Below the pieces are notes generated by a model. The model had not been told where the DNA came from. It searched no databases and saw nothing but the letters and a program-made list of their open reading frames with translations. Positions 33,074 to 40,134 of a stretch of 64,000 nt of DNA are shown one piece after another. Numbering within the stretch: position 1 is the first letter of the stretch; each line of letters starts with the position of its first letter. The translations under genes and the position numbers were made by a program. Origin of the DNA: Oscillibacter valericigenes (GTDB taxonomy: Bacteria; Bacillota; Clostridia; Oscillospirales; Oscillospiraceae); assembly GCF_016902445.1 (NCBI RefSeq), contig NZ_JACSNX010000001.1, positions 393,741-457,740 of the forward strand, given 5' to 3'.

Positions 33074-33568
33074 TCATTCCGCCGCTTCTTCCGCGCAGGC
33101 GGAGGCAGCTGCCGCAGCGGGCACCAGCAGCCGGAACAGGCGGCGCACCAGCGGGCCGCAGAAGAAGATCTGCCAGAAGAACGCCATGGGGAAGTTCTTC
33201 ACGACCGTCTGGAGCCAGGCCGGGACGAACTCGGCGCCGGGCCGCTGGAAGAGCGCCGTGGCCCAGAGGCTCATGGCCGGGCACATGACGCAGACCGTCA
33301 TGGCGGACCGGGCCAGGACGGCGGCCAGAGGCCACTCCCGGGGCACCGCCAGCCGTGCCGCCAGGCGGGCGGCCAGGGGCTCTCCCGCCACCGTGCTGGT
33401 GAGGAAGCAAAGCACGAACATCAGCGGCAGCTCCCTCAGGGCTTCCAGGATCCCGGCGTTGGTGAGGCCGCCGTTCCGCAGCCCCGTGTTGTACAGCTCC
33501 ATGGCCAGCACCATGAAGAAGGACATCAGCAGGCCGAAGAGCACCTTCTGTCCAGTCGTTTTTGGCAT
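33074..33568 (-). CDS. DUF2798 membrane protein
   Basis: A 164-residue membrane protein with about four hydrophobic helices. The repeat-like LFGLLMSFFMVLAMELYN at the start and the later FPMAFFWQIFFCGPLVRRLF are typical of DUF2798, a family of small membrane proteins with unknown function. ATG 33568 was selected over the longer frame because MPKTTGQK is the usual beginning and GGAG lies 11 bases before it. A minus-strand TATAAT box lies at about 33,690 in the 220-base gap upstream. Confidence 0.78.
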   Translation of the reverse strand: MPKTTGQKVLFGLLMSFFMVLAMELYNTGLRNGGLTNAGILEALRELPLMFVLCFLTSTVAGEPLAARLAARLAVPREWPLAAVLARSAMTVCVMCPAMSLWATALFQRPGAEFVPAWLQTVVKNFPMAFFWQIFFCGPLVRRLFRLLVPAAAAASACAEEAAE

Positions 33569-33788
33569 GATGATCCACACTCCTTCGTTTCTGCGGAAAA
33601 AGAACAGGCGCAGCCTATTCCCCATAGACTACGCCCGTCGGACTTATTTCTATCGCATATGGACTTTTCCGCTGTGTTGTTATATTCTATTATACCTTTC
33701 GGAAGGGCTCCGCTGTAATAGGCACCGGCGGAGAAAATCCCTCGGCGCCCGGCCTCCGATTCCGGCAATGTCACCAAATGCCGGGCGG

Positions 33789-34487
33789 TCACCTCTTCAG
33801 CTTCAGGAGCTTCCGGATCAGCTCATCCCGCCGGCGGCTGAACTTGCCCAGCAGGTGGGCGCCGCCCGCCACGAAAAACAGCGCCGCCAAAAGCTCCGGC
33901 TGCTGGAAGCCCAGCCGGGCGAACAGCGGGGCGCTGATGGCCGCCACCGCCGCCAGGGCCGCCGCCATCACGGCGCCCATCCGCAGCAGCAGTCCGGCGG
34001 TGGAGACGGACTGGAAATACTGTTCCCACCGGTCCCCCTCCATGTGCCCGATCCTGTGGGCCAGCCAGAAGATCCCCAGCAGCAGCCCCGCCCAGAGCAG
34101 ACCCGCGATCTTGACCAGCACCCGGCACAGCACCGCGTAGCCGACCAGCCGGGAGAGGGACATGCCGGCGGACCAGGCCTGCCGGAAGTAGGCCCCCAGC
34201 AGGATCGCCGCCCCGGCGGCGGTCAGCAGGCCCCAGGCCAGATAGAGCTTCTCCCGGTCCTGCCCGAATCGGCAGAAGCCCTTCACGGCACCCCAGATGA
34301 AGGTCAGGCACAGCAGGGCCATCCAGGCAGGATCCCCCTGCAGCAGGCAGGCGGCGGCAAGCAGCTGGGTCACCAGCAGCACGGCGTTTCCCGCCCGGCG
34401 GCCGGCCTCCGCCTCCACCTCCCGGTCCCGCTCGTCCCGGACCAGGTGCAGGTCCCGGACCTGCTTCAGATCCTCACTTCGTTCCAT
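33789..34487 (-). CDS. Polytopic membrane protein of unknown function (last gene of the XRE cassette)
   Basis: A 232-residue protein with a charged N-terminus (VRDERDREVEAEAGRRAG) and about six hydrophobic helices. The DERD..E..AGR motif before the first helix recurs in the two following genes and in other small Firmicutes membrane families such as DUF6442 and DUF6773. The C-terminus RRRDELIRKLLKLKR is basic. It is 30 bases downstream of the next gene in the same direction and so belongs to the five-gene cassette under the XRE regulator. Confidence 0.72.
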   Translation of the reverse strand: MERSEDLKQVRDLHLVRDERDREVEAEAGRRAGNAVLLVTQLLAAACLLQGDPAWMALLCLTFIWGAVKGFCRFGQDREKLYLAWGLLTAAGAAILLGAYFRQAWSAGMSLSRLVGYAVLCRVLVKIAGLLWAGLLLGIFWLAHRIGHMEGDRWEQYFQSVSTAGLLLRMGAVMAAALAAVAAISAPLFARLGFQQPELLAALFFVAGGAHLLGKFSRRRDELIRKLLKLKR

Positions 34488-34517
34488 ACAGTCTCCTTTT
34501 GCAAGAGGCCCGCGGCC

Positions 34518-34922
34518 TCACATCCGTTTTTCATAGTAGACCTCCGCCCCCAGCAGGGCAGCAAAGGCGGCGATGGCCACCGCGTCCAGGGTGACGGTCA
34601 CCGCCAGGGCCGCCGGCATCCGGCTGATCCCATAGATCACAAGGGCTGCGATGCCTGCGGCCCAGCAGCCGTTGGCCACGATCCGGTAAGCCAGCCAGGC
34701 GCTCTTGCGGCTGACGGCCTCGTCCCGCTCATCCACCCGGGGGAGCCGGGAATCCCGGGACAACGACCACCACAGATCGAAGCCGCCGGCGGCCAGCAGG
34801 AGCACCAGAGAGATCAGCCACTTTGCCTGAAAGCCCGTCACCAGCAGCACAGCGCCGCAGGCCGCCGCCAGGGCAAGGCTGACAATGCCGGCAAAAAAAT
34901 TCCGTCGGTTGTAGATTCGCAT
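34518..34922 (-). CDS. Small membrane protein, DUF2178-like
   Basis: A 134-residue protein with four hydrophobic segments (about 10-28, 34-50, 76-100 and 108-128) and the central charged motif RVDERDEAVSRKSAWLAYRI. It begins MRIYNRRNFFAG, similar to the next gene's MKIYYKKKFWAS, so the two look like tandem paralogues. ATG 34922 is preceded by GGGGGTGAG, which contains the stop of the upstream gene. Confidence 0.72.
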   Translation of the reverse strand: MRIYNRRNFFAGIVSLALAAACGAVLLVTGFQAKWLISLVLLLAAGGFDLWWSLSRDSRLPRVDERDEAVSRKSAWLAYRIVANGCWAAGIAALVIYGISRMPAALAVTVTLDAVAIAAFAALLGAEVYYEKRM

Positions 34923-34927
34923 ACCGC

Positions 34928-35356
34928 TCACCCCCTGAACTCATAGTAGAAATCGCTGACAATCCGGGTGATCCAGCCCACGATCAGCAGCACCATGCAG
35001 GGCAGGGCCGTCTGGATGTAGACCTCCTGCTCCCCCGACCGCCACCAGCCGATGAAGCATCCGGCCAGCATGGCAAAGTTCAGCCAGAACAGCACCCGGA
35101 AGGTGAGCGCCCGGCCCCGCAGGGCGTTGTAGCGGCTGCGTTCGTCCCGGTCCTCAGCCTTGTCCTGGCGGGCCTTCTCCCGGTCCAGGCTCCGCAGGAT
35201 GCCGCTGAGTCCGCCCAGGATCATCAGCACCGTCAGCACGGCGTCCTTCAGGTCGAAGGTCTCCCAGCCCACGAACAGGCAGGTGCCCGGCAGGGCCAGT
35301 CCCAGGAGCAGACTGCCCACGCTGGCCCAGAATTTCTTTTTGTAGTAGATCTTCAT
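34928..35356 (-). CDS. Small membrane protein, paralogue of its neighbour
   Basis: A 142-residue protein with the same plan: MKIYYKKKFWASVGSLLLGL, a second helix, a cytosolic charged loop (KAEDRDERSRYNALRGRALT) and two further helices. The matching beginning and the DERxxYxxxRGxxL loop relate it to 34518-34922. Function is unknown; this protein type is often encoded with a small XRE regulator. Its stop overlaps the ribosome-binding sequence of the next gene. Confidence 0.72.
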   Translation of the reverse strand: MKIYYKKKFWASVGSLLLGLALPGTCLFVGWETFDLKDAVLTVLMILGGLSGILRSLDREKARQDKAEDRDERSRYNALRGRALTFRVLFWLNFAMLAGCFIGWWRSGEQEVYIQTALPCMVLLIVGWITRIVSDFYYEFRG

Positions 35357-35559
35357 CGCGCAGGGCCCTCCTTCCGCTTTGCCGGCAACTCCGTGGCCCC
35401 GGCGCAGAAGGTCACGAGCCCCGCTGTCACCAGCACAGCAGCCACCGCCGCCAGACCGATCCGCTGCCGGTCCGCCAGGCAGACGTATAAGATCAGGCCG
35501 ATCCCCAGGACCAGCTCCAGAATGCCGGCGGTCATCTGCCGCTTATGCCCAGTCTTCAT
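35353..35559 (-). CDS. Small two-helix membrane protein
   Basis: A 68-residue protein with two hydrophobic helices (about 10-27 and 34-52) and a basic tail. It overlaps the regulator gene at its start by 17 bases and the following gene by four, so it is tightly coupled in the cassette. No family is recognised. Confidence 0.65.
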   Translation of the reverse strand: MKTGHKRQMTAGILELVLGIGLILYVCLADRQRIGLAAVAAVLVTAGLVTFCAGATELPAKRKEGPAR

Positions 35560-35776
35560 TTTCCCGGTCCTCCTGTTCCTTGTTCTCCGCCAGGCAGTAC
35601 AGGTCCTCCACCGTGGTGCGGAACACCAGCGCCAGCCGATAGGCCAGCAGCAGCGACGGGTTGTACTGCCCCTTCTCCAGGGAGATGATGGTGCGGGAGG
35701 ACACGTGGACCAGGTCCGCCAGCTGCTGCTGGGTCATGCCGGCCTCTGTTCGCAGCTCCCGCACACGGTTTTTCAC
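35543..35776 (-). CDS. XRE-family transcriptional regulator (first gene of the membrane cassette)
   Basis: A 77-residue single-domain helix-turn-helix protein. The fold is plain in KNRVRELRTEAGMTQQQLADLV and the recognition helix SSRTIISLEKGQYNPS, followed by a YozG-like end VFRTTVEDLYCL. An upstream extension exists, but GTG 35776 with GGAGG nine bases before gives the standard N-terminus. It probably represses its own promoter through the 48-bp palindrome at 35,800-35,847 and thereby controls the four membrane proteins downstream. Confidence 0.88.
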   Translation of the reverse strand: MKNRVRELRTEAGMTQQQLADLVHVSSRTIISLEKGQYNPSLLLAYRLALVFRTTVEDLYCLAENKEQEDRENEDWA

Positions 35777-35799
35777 GGCCCTCGCTCCTCCCCGAAAAC

Positions 35800-35875
35800 A
35801 TGAAGTTTCCTTCTCGTGAAGCATCTTTCACATGAAGGATACTTCATATTATACACACATCCGTTCAGCTGTCAA
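35800..35875 (-). promoter_or_regulatory. Consensus promoter and 48-bp palindromic operator of the XRE cassette
   Basis: Minus strand TTGACA (35,875-35,870) and TATAAT (35,853-35,848) with 16 bases between. Directly downstream, 35,800-35,847 is a hyphenated palindrome: ATGAAGTTTCCTTC pairs with GAAGGATACTTCAT (13 of 14) and inside it TGAA with TTCA, all around one centre at 35,823.5. Such a site can bind two dimers of a small XRE repressor. Confidence 0.82.
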
Positions 35876-35901
35876 CCCCCTCTCCCGTTTTTTTCAAAAA
35901 A

Positions 35902-35923
35902 AGACGGAGCCGCAGCTCCGTCT
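35902..35923 (-). terminator. Terminator of the FUSC-HAD gene
   Basis: On the minus strand AGACGGAGC, loop TGCG, GCTCCGTCT is followed by a run of T. It begins about 20 bases after the stop. Confidence 0.92.
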
Positions 35924-35942
35924 CTGTCCGTTTGCACCTGGC

Positions 35943-37214
35943 CTATTTTTTTCTCTCCCAGAGATAGGGCTCGAACAGCCGCCCGAGCCGCTTCACCGCC
36001 TGGTTGACGCCGCCCCGGATCACCACGTCTCCGCAGCCCTCCCGAGTGGTCAGCACCACGCTGCGCTCCATGCCCAGTTCCCGCTTCAGCCGGTCCAGCA
36101 TATCCTCCCGGGAAGCAGACCGCTCATAGATCTTCAGATAGCTGTATCCGGGATACTCTGCCGATGGGTAGAGCCGCACCTTCACCTGTTCCAGCAGCCC
36201 CGCCTTCCCAAGAGCGTCGTACAGGGCCTGGATCCGCTCTGTCAGGTCGATGCCCATCAGATACAGGATGGGGCAGTCCTTGTAGTACTCCCGGCTGACA
36301 TAGTTCCGGTAGGGGGAGGTCCGCAGCTTCTCGAAGATGGCCTGCTCCGTCTCATGACGGAAGGTGCCGTAGTAGATCATCAGGTTGTCATCCAGCACAC
36401 CGTTGAGAAAGCAGTGGATATCCTGAGCCTGGAACACTGCCTCGCACTGCAGGGCCAGCTCCTTGGGCAGGACGCAGGTATGGAGATACCGCTTCTGCCC
36501 CATGTCGTACAGGGCCGCCCCGTCCATGACGATGACCGGCAGCCGCAGCCGCAGGTCCCGGGTGGCCTCCCGCACGGAGGCGGGGGTCCGCATGGTGGAC
36601 AGGGTGAACTGCATCCCGTCGTCCAGCATCCGGTTCAGACTCACCCGGCTGTAGGGCGTCAGCGTCCCCTGCTCTGTCAGCAGCAGGCCGTCCAGCCCGG
36701 AGACGAACAGGACGTCCCGCCGCTTCCGGCGAGGCAGCTGAAAGGCGTTGACGGCGATGCCCACCGCGATCCCCACCAGCGTCTCCGACGCCCGGTACCA
36801 GGCAAAGATCCAGGGGCTGGCATCCGTCACATGGGTGACCGTGATGCTGAGGAACACGATGCCGGAGAGAGCCGCCGCGTTGGCGGACTTCAGCGCCACG
36901 GAGATCCACAGCGTGGGCACCGTCACCGCCGCGATAACCACATAGCCCGTCAGCGTCCCCCGGATGTCCAGCGCCATCTCCAGCAGCAGCGTGGCGATGC
37001 CGAACACGGAGCCGATGGCAGTGCCCACCGTCCGCTGGATGGCCATGCGCTTCGTGTCCTCCGCATAGGGCTGGACGCACAGCAGCGCCGCGATGGAGGA
37101 ATAGATGCGCATGTCCTCACGGTCCACCACCATGGACACCAGCAGGCAGATCAGCACTGCCGCCGCTGTTTTGACCATCCGCATCCCGATCGGCGGTACG
37201 GCGTGATCTGTCAT
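35943..37214 (-). CDS. FUSC-type (aromatic acid exporter-like) membrane protein fused to a degenerate HAD domain
   Basis: A 423-residue fusion. Residues 1-160 form six hydrophobic helices with the FUSC-type RTVGTAIGSVFGIATLL and TETLVGIAVGIAVN patterns, known from fusaric acid and aromatic acid exporters. Residues 165-423 resemble a Cof-type HAD hydrolase (VLFVSGLDGLLLTEQGTLTP, FTLSTMRTPASV, VIVMDGAALYD). The nucleophile position of motif I is Gly173 instead of Asp (SGLDG for DLDGT), and the C-terminal GDxxND acidic pair is replaced by a sequence around EGCGDVVIRGG. So the HAD part is probably not a phosphatase. It is monocistronic with its own promoter and terminator. Confidence 0.8.
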   Translation of the reverse strand: MTDHAVPPIGMRMVKTAAAVLICLLVSMVVDREDMRIYSSIAALLCVQPYAEDTKRMAIQRTVGTAIGSVFGIATLLLEMALDIRGTLTGYVVIAAVTVPTLWISVALKSANAAALSGIVFLSITVTHVTDASPWIFAWYRASETLVGIAVGIAVNAFQLPRRKRRDVLFVSGLDGLLLTEQGTLTPYSRVSLNRMLDDGMQFTLSTMRTPASVREATRDLRLRLPVIVMDGAALYDMGQKRYLHTCVLPKELALQCEAVFQAQDIHCFLNGVLDDNLMIYYGTFRHETEQAIFEKLRTSPYRNYVSREYYKDCPILYLMGIDLTERIQALYDALGKAGLLEQVKVRLYPSAEYPGYSYLKIYERSASREDMLDRLKRELGMERSVVLTTREGCGDVVIRGGVNQAVKRLGRLFEPYLWERKK

Positions 37215-37264
37215 AGAGGCCTCCTTTCAGCCGGCCCGGCCGGCCTGATTTCTGCGTCTCTCCT

Positions 37265-37292
37265 ATTGTAGCATGGTTTCAGGATTTTACAA
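37265..37292 (-). promoter_or_regulatory. Promoter of the FUSC-HAD gene
   Basis: Minus strand TTGTAA and TACAAT with 16 bases between, 50 bases upstream of the start codon. Confidence 0.72.
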
Positions 37293-37310
37293 GTTCTTTA
37301 CAAAAGCAAA

Positions 37311-37528
37311 AAGGCGCACCGCAGATGCGGTGCGCCTTCAGCTTGTCGAAAAAGTCTTTTCGACAAGCTGCCTGCGTTTTTCAGAACTTTGAAACGTTCT
37401 GAAAAACGGTTGATTGAAAACGAAAGACACCCTTCCTGGGTTTCTTTCGTAGCTATCTTCCTTCCCGTTTCCCCGGACCTCCGGGTTTCCCGACAGTCTG
37501 AAGGCGCACCGCAGATGCGGTGCGCCTT
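37311..37528. repeat. 162-bp hairpin element with inverted ends flanked by a 28-bp direct repeat
   Basis: The 28 bases at 37,311-37,338 (AAGGCGCACCGCA-GA-TGCGGTGCGCCTT, itself a hairpin) recur exactly at 37,501-37,528. Between them lies a 162-base insert whose ends CAGCTTGTCG (37,339-37,348) and CGACAGTCTG (37,491-37,500) are inverted repeats with eight of ten matches. The insert has no gene but four stem-loops: AGCTTGTCGAAAA/TTTTCGACAAGCT, TTTTTCAGAAC/GTTCTGAAAAA, CGAAAGA/TCTTTCG and CCCGG/CCGGG. Only the left copy of the 28-mer keeps a T run on the minus strand, so the original terminator of the phosphoribosyltransferase gene appears to have been split. Confidence 0.85.
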
Positions 37529-37538
37529 TCTTCTCCTC

Positions 37539-38099
37539 TCAGGCCTTGACTGTGCCGTCCGCGTTGAACAGCGGCAGCTTTTCCAGGAACTTGATGTCCG
37601 TCCGCTCTGCGGCGTCGCCCTCCGCCAGAACGGCCACCCGTCCGGTGACGGTGCCGCCCGCCAGGGCCACCAGCTCCTCCATGGCGTGGAGAGAGCCGCC
37701 GGTGGAGATCACGTCATCCATCAGCAGGATCCGCTTGCCCCGGATCAGCTCGGCGTCGTCCCGGCCCAGGTACAGCCGCTGGGTGCCGGCGGTGGTGATG
37801 GAGCTGTCCTCCACGTGGATGGGGTCCGGCATATAGGCCTTGGGGCCCTTCCGGGCGATGAAGTACTTCTTCGCGCTAGACTGGCGAGCCATCTCATGGA
37901 TCAGGGGGATGCTCTTGGCCTCCGCCGTCAGCATATAGTCGTAGTCGTCCGCCGGGACCAGCTTCAAAAGCTCCCGGGCGCAGGCCACGGTCAGCTCCGC
38001 GTCGCCGAACACGATGAACGCGCCGATGTACAGGTCGTCTGTCACCTTGCAGATGGGCAGGTCCCGCTGCAGGCCCGCCACGGTCATGGGATACGTCAT
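37539..38099 (-). CDS. Adenine phosphoribosyltransferase-like enzyme
   Basis: Type I phosphoribosyltransferase of 186 residues that probably transfers PRPP ribose-phosphate to a purine base. The PRPP-binding loop is RILLMDDVISTGGSL (about 119-133), and YDYMLTAEAKSIPLIHEMA matches the APT-type hood region. The N-terminus and the long insert (KGPKAYMPDPIHVEDSSITT) resemble the APT/XPT-like group of Clostridia more than E. coli Apt. The substrate is not certain. It stands alone; a purine salvage role would fit the purine-related locus 5 kb away, but the genes are not linked in an operon. Confidence 0.82.
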   Translation of the reverse strand: MTYPMTVAGLQRDLPICKVTDDLYIGAFIVFGDAELTVACARELLKLVPADDYDYMLTAEAKSIPLIHEMARQSSAKKYFIARKGPKAYMPDPIHVEDSSITTAGTQRLYLGRDDAELIRGKRILLMDDVISTGGSLHAMEELVALAGGTVTGRVAVLAEGDAAERTDIKFLEKLPLFNADGTVKA

Positions 38100-38217
38100 A
38101 TCAGGTGCCTCCTCTTTCTCATTCCCTCAGGTGGGTGGTGCCTGGGAGGCACCGTACCTATTATATAATTTGCGTGGGAAAAGTCAAGAAGGCTCTGCGT
38201 TGTCCGGCCCGGGACGC

Positions 38218-38622
38218 TCAGGGGCGGTCTCCGCCGGGCAGGAGCACGCCATCGCCATCAACCTGTGCGGGTACGCACAGATACCATGCGCCGTCATGCA
38301 GCAGGGCAAGGCCGCCTTCGGCCGGGGCGTAGGGCAGAGCCGCCTCCCGGCTGAAATTCTGCTGGCCGTCTTTTTCGGGAAAGGTCTCTGTATAGGAGTC
38401 CACACAGCCGGTGATCTCCGCCTCGTCCACCGTCCCGGCAGGCAGAGGATTCACCGAAACCAGGTAAACCGTGCCGTCCACCATGATGGCGGCAGGGTAA
38501 TCCCCCGTCCTGTCCGGCCGTGTAAATTTTCCCAAGGCTGCCAGCAGTGCGACGGCCAGGAGCAGCGCCAGCAGCAGGCCCTTTCCGGGGGAAATCCTCC
38601 ACTTTTTCTCAGGTTCTGCCAT
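38218..38622 (-). CDS. Hypothetical single-pass membrane protein
   Basis: A 134-residue protein with a basic head, one membrane helix at about 14-31 and a small outer domain with DYPAAIMVDGTVYLVSV. No family recognised. It follows the anti-sigma-like gene by 12 bases and probably belongs to the same ECF operon. Confidence 0.65.
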   Translation of the reverse strand: MAEPEKKWRISPGKGLLLALLLAVALLAALGKFTRPDRTGDYPAAIMVDGTVYLVSVNPLPAGTVDEAEITGCVDSYTETFPEKDGQQNFSREAALPYAPAEGGLALLHDGAWYLCVPAQVDGDGVLLPGGDRP

Positions 38623-38634
38623 ACGGTTCCCCTC

Positions 38635-39459
38635 CTACTGTTCCAGCAGCCCCCGGAGGTAGGCCGTCACGTCATCCAGTGTCACCGTCTCCCCGCTTGA
38701 CGCCGGGATGTCGTAGACCTCCGAGGCGTAGGAGACGCCGTCGCCTGTGTCCAGGAACAGGAAGCGGCGGCCCTCGTCCATGTAGAGCTCCGCCAGGTCG
38801 GCGTAGCAGAAGTAGTCGTCGCCGCTGCTCCAGCCGGTGTCCGGCGTGGCGATGCGGGGCATGAACACCGCCTTGCTGCCCACGGCCAGGTTCTCCAGGT
38901 CCACGGAGATGGAGGTGGTGACCCCAGGCCCGCCTCGATACGCCACGTTGTAGGTATCCCCCGCCGCCAGATCTCCCCGAATACAGTCGGAGACCTCCAC
39001 AGAGGCCACGGTGTAGGTCTCCTCCAGGCCGCCCACGGTAACTTCGAAGTACCGCAGCCCTGTCACCGTGCCCCGGAAGATCACGGTGTCCAAGTTCAAA
39101 ATCTCCTCCGGGGACAGCCAGATCACATCAGCGGTACTTTCTTCTCTATCACTCTTGTCAAATAATTGGTTCCACCAGTGATCTGCGCCCGAGCCGTCGA
39201 TCTCCCGGATCTCCGTTCCCACGGAGTACTGAGGGGCCGCCGGGGCGTCGGCGCTCTCCTGGGCAGTCTCCTGGTCAGAGACACCGCCGATGCCCAGCCG
39301 GCTCACGCCGATGGCCCCCGCCAGCACCACCGCCAGGCAGGCCGCCAGGGCCCCATACCGCCGCCAGCGGGCGGCGGTCTTGTTCGGCTTCTCCGCCGCA
39401 TCCATGATTTGGTCCTCCCGGACCTCCCCCACGGCGCGGAACAGCTCTTCTCTCGTCAT
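38635..39459 (-). CDS. Membrane protein coupled to an ECF sigma factor (anti-sigma-like)
   Basis: A 274-residue protein starting MTREELFRAVGEVREDQIMD, a short cytosolic sigma-contact-like region, with a membrane helix at about 37-56 and a 215-residue outer part without a recognised domain. Its ATG overlaps the sigma stop (ATGA). Topology and coupling suggest an anti-sigma factor; the gene at 38218 is probably its partner. There is no sequence similarity I can see to the first such protein at 24338 apart from the layout. Confidence 0.7.
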   Translation of the reverse strand: MTREELFRAVGEVREDQIMDAAEKPNKTAARWRRYGALAACLAVVLAGAIGVSRLGIGGVSDQETAQESADAPAAPQYSVGTEIREIDGSGADHWWNQLFDKSDREESTADVIWLSPEEILNLDTVIFRGTVTGLRYFEVTVGGLEETYTVASVEVSDCIRGDLAAGDTYNVAYRGGPGVTTSISVDLENLAVGSKAVFMPRIATPDTGWSSGDDYFCYADLAELYMDEGRRFLFLDTGDGVSYASEVYDIPASSGETVTLDDVTAYLRGLLEQ

Positions 39460-40007
39460 AGCGCGTATCCCTCCCGGGTCAGATGTTCCCGCAGCCCCTT
39501 CCGGGTGCGGTGAAGCAGGGATTTCACCTTGGATGTGGTGTAGCCGTACCGGCGGGCAATGTCCTCCAGGCTGTCGCCGTACCAGTACCGCCGGAGAAAG
39601 GCCCGCCGGGCCGCCGGAGACACCGTGTCCAGATAATCGGAAATGGCCTCCCCCAGAGCGCGGAGGTCCAGCGTCTCTTCCAGCGGCGTGCCGGAGACGC
39701 ACTCCCCCAGCTCCTCCAGCACCGCCGGCAGGGCGCCCCTGCACTGGGCGGTGTTGTAGTCGTACCGGTCCAGGGCGGTGTTTCGGGCGATGCGGCCCAG
39801 GAAGGGCGGCAGGCGCAAAGGCCGCTGGGGCGGCATGGCGTTCCAGGCCCCCAGCCAAGTGTCGTTCAGGCACTCCTCGCTGTCCCGGCCGTCCCCCAGG
39901 AGCCGCCGGATGATGGCGCGGCAGTAGGCGCCGTATTTGGCTGCGGTGGCCCGGATGGCCTCCTCGGAGCGGGCCCAGTACAGTGCCACGATGTCCTTGT
40001 CCTCCAT
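39456..40007 (-). CDS. ECF-type RNA polymerase sigma factor
   Basis: A 183-residue sigma factor. Region 2 is seen in IIRRLLGDGRDSEECLNDTWLGAWN (about 38-62) with the conserved DxEEC and W, and region 4 in RRAFLRRYWYGDSLEDIARR and YTTSKVKSLLHRTRKGLREHL. This is the type common beside DUF4179-like anti-sigma proteins in Clostridia. ATG 40007 is preceded by AGAGAGGGAT; a longer frame to 40046 lacks a good ribosome-binding sequence. Confidence 0.9.
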   Translation of the reverse strand: MEDKDIVALYWARSEEAIRATAAKYGAYCRAIIRRLLGDGRDSEECLNDTWLGAWNAMPPQRPLRLPPFLGRIARNTALDRYDYNTAQCRGALPAVLEELGECVSGTPLEETLDLRALGEAISDYLDTVSPAARRAFLRRYWYGDSLEDIARRYGYTTSKVKSLLHRTRKGLREHLTREGYAL

Positions 40008-40100
40008 GGTGATCCCTCTCTTTTGAAAGCTGCTTTCAACTATCATTCACGGAAAGCGGGAGAGAAAGGTTGCAGATGGGGCGGATCTTTTTGCAAAAAA

Positions 40101-40126
40101 GCGCCCGGCGGTGTTCCGCCGGACGC
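40101..40126 (-). terminator. Terminator of the PLP-enzyme operon
   Basis: On the minus strand GCGTCCGGCGG, loop AACA, CCGCCGGGCGC (one mismatch) followed by TTTTTTGC, nine bases after the stop of the threonine synthase-like gene. Confidence 0.9.
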
Positions 40127-40134
40127 CTTCCGTC

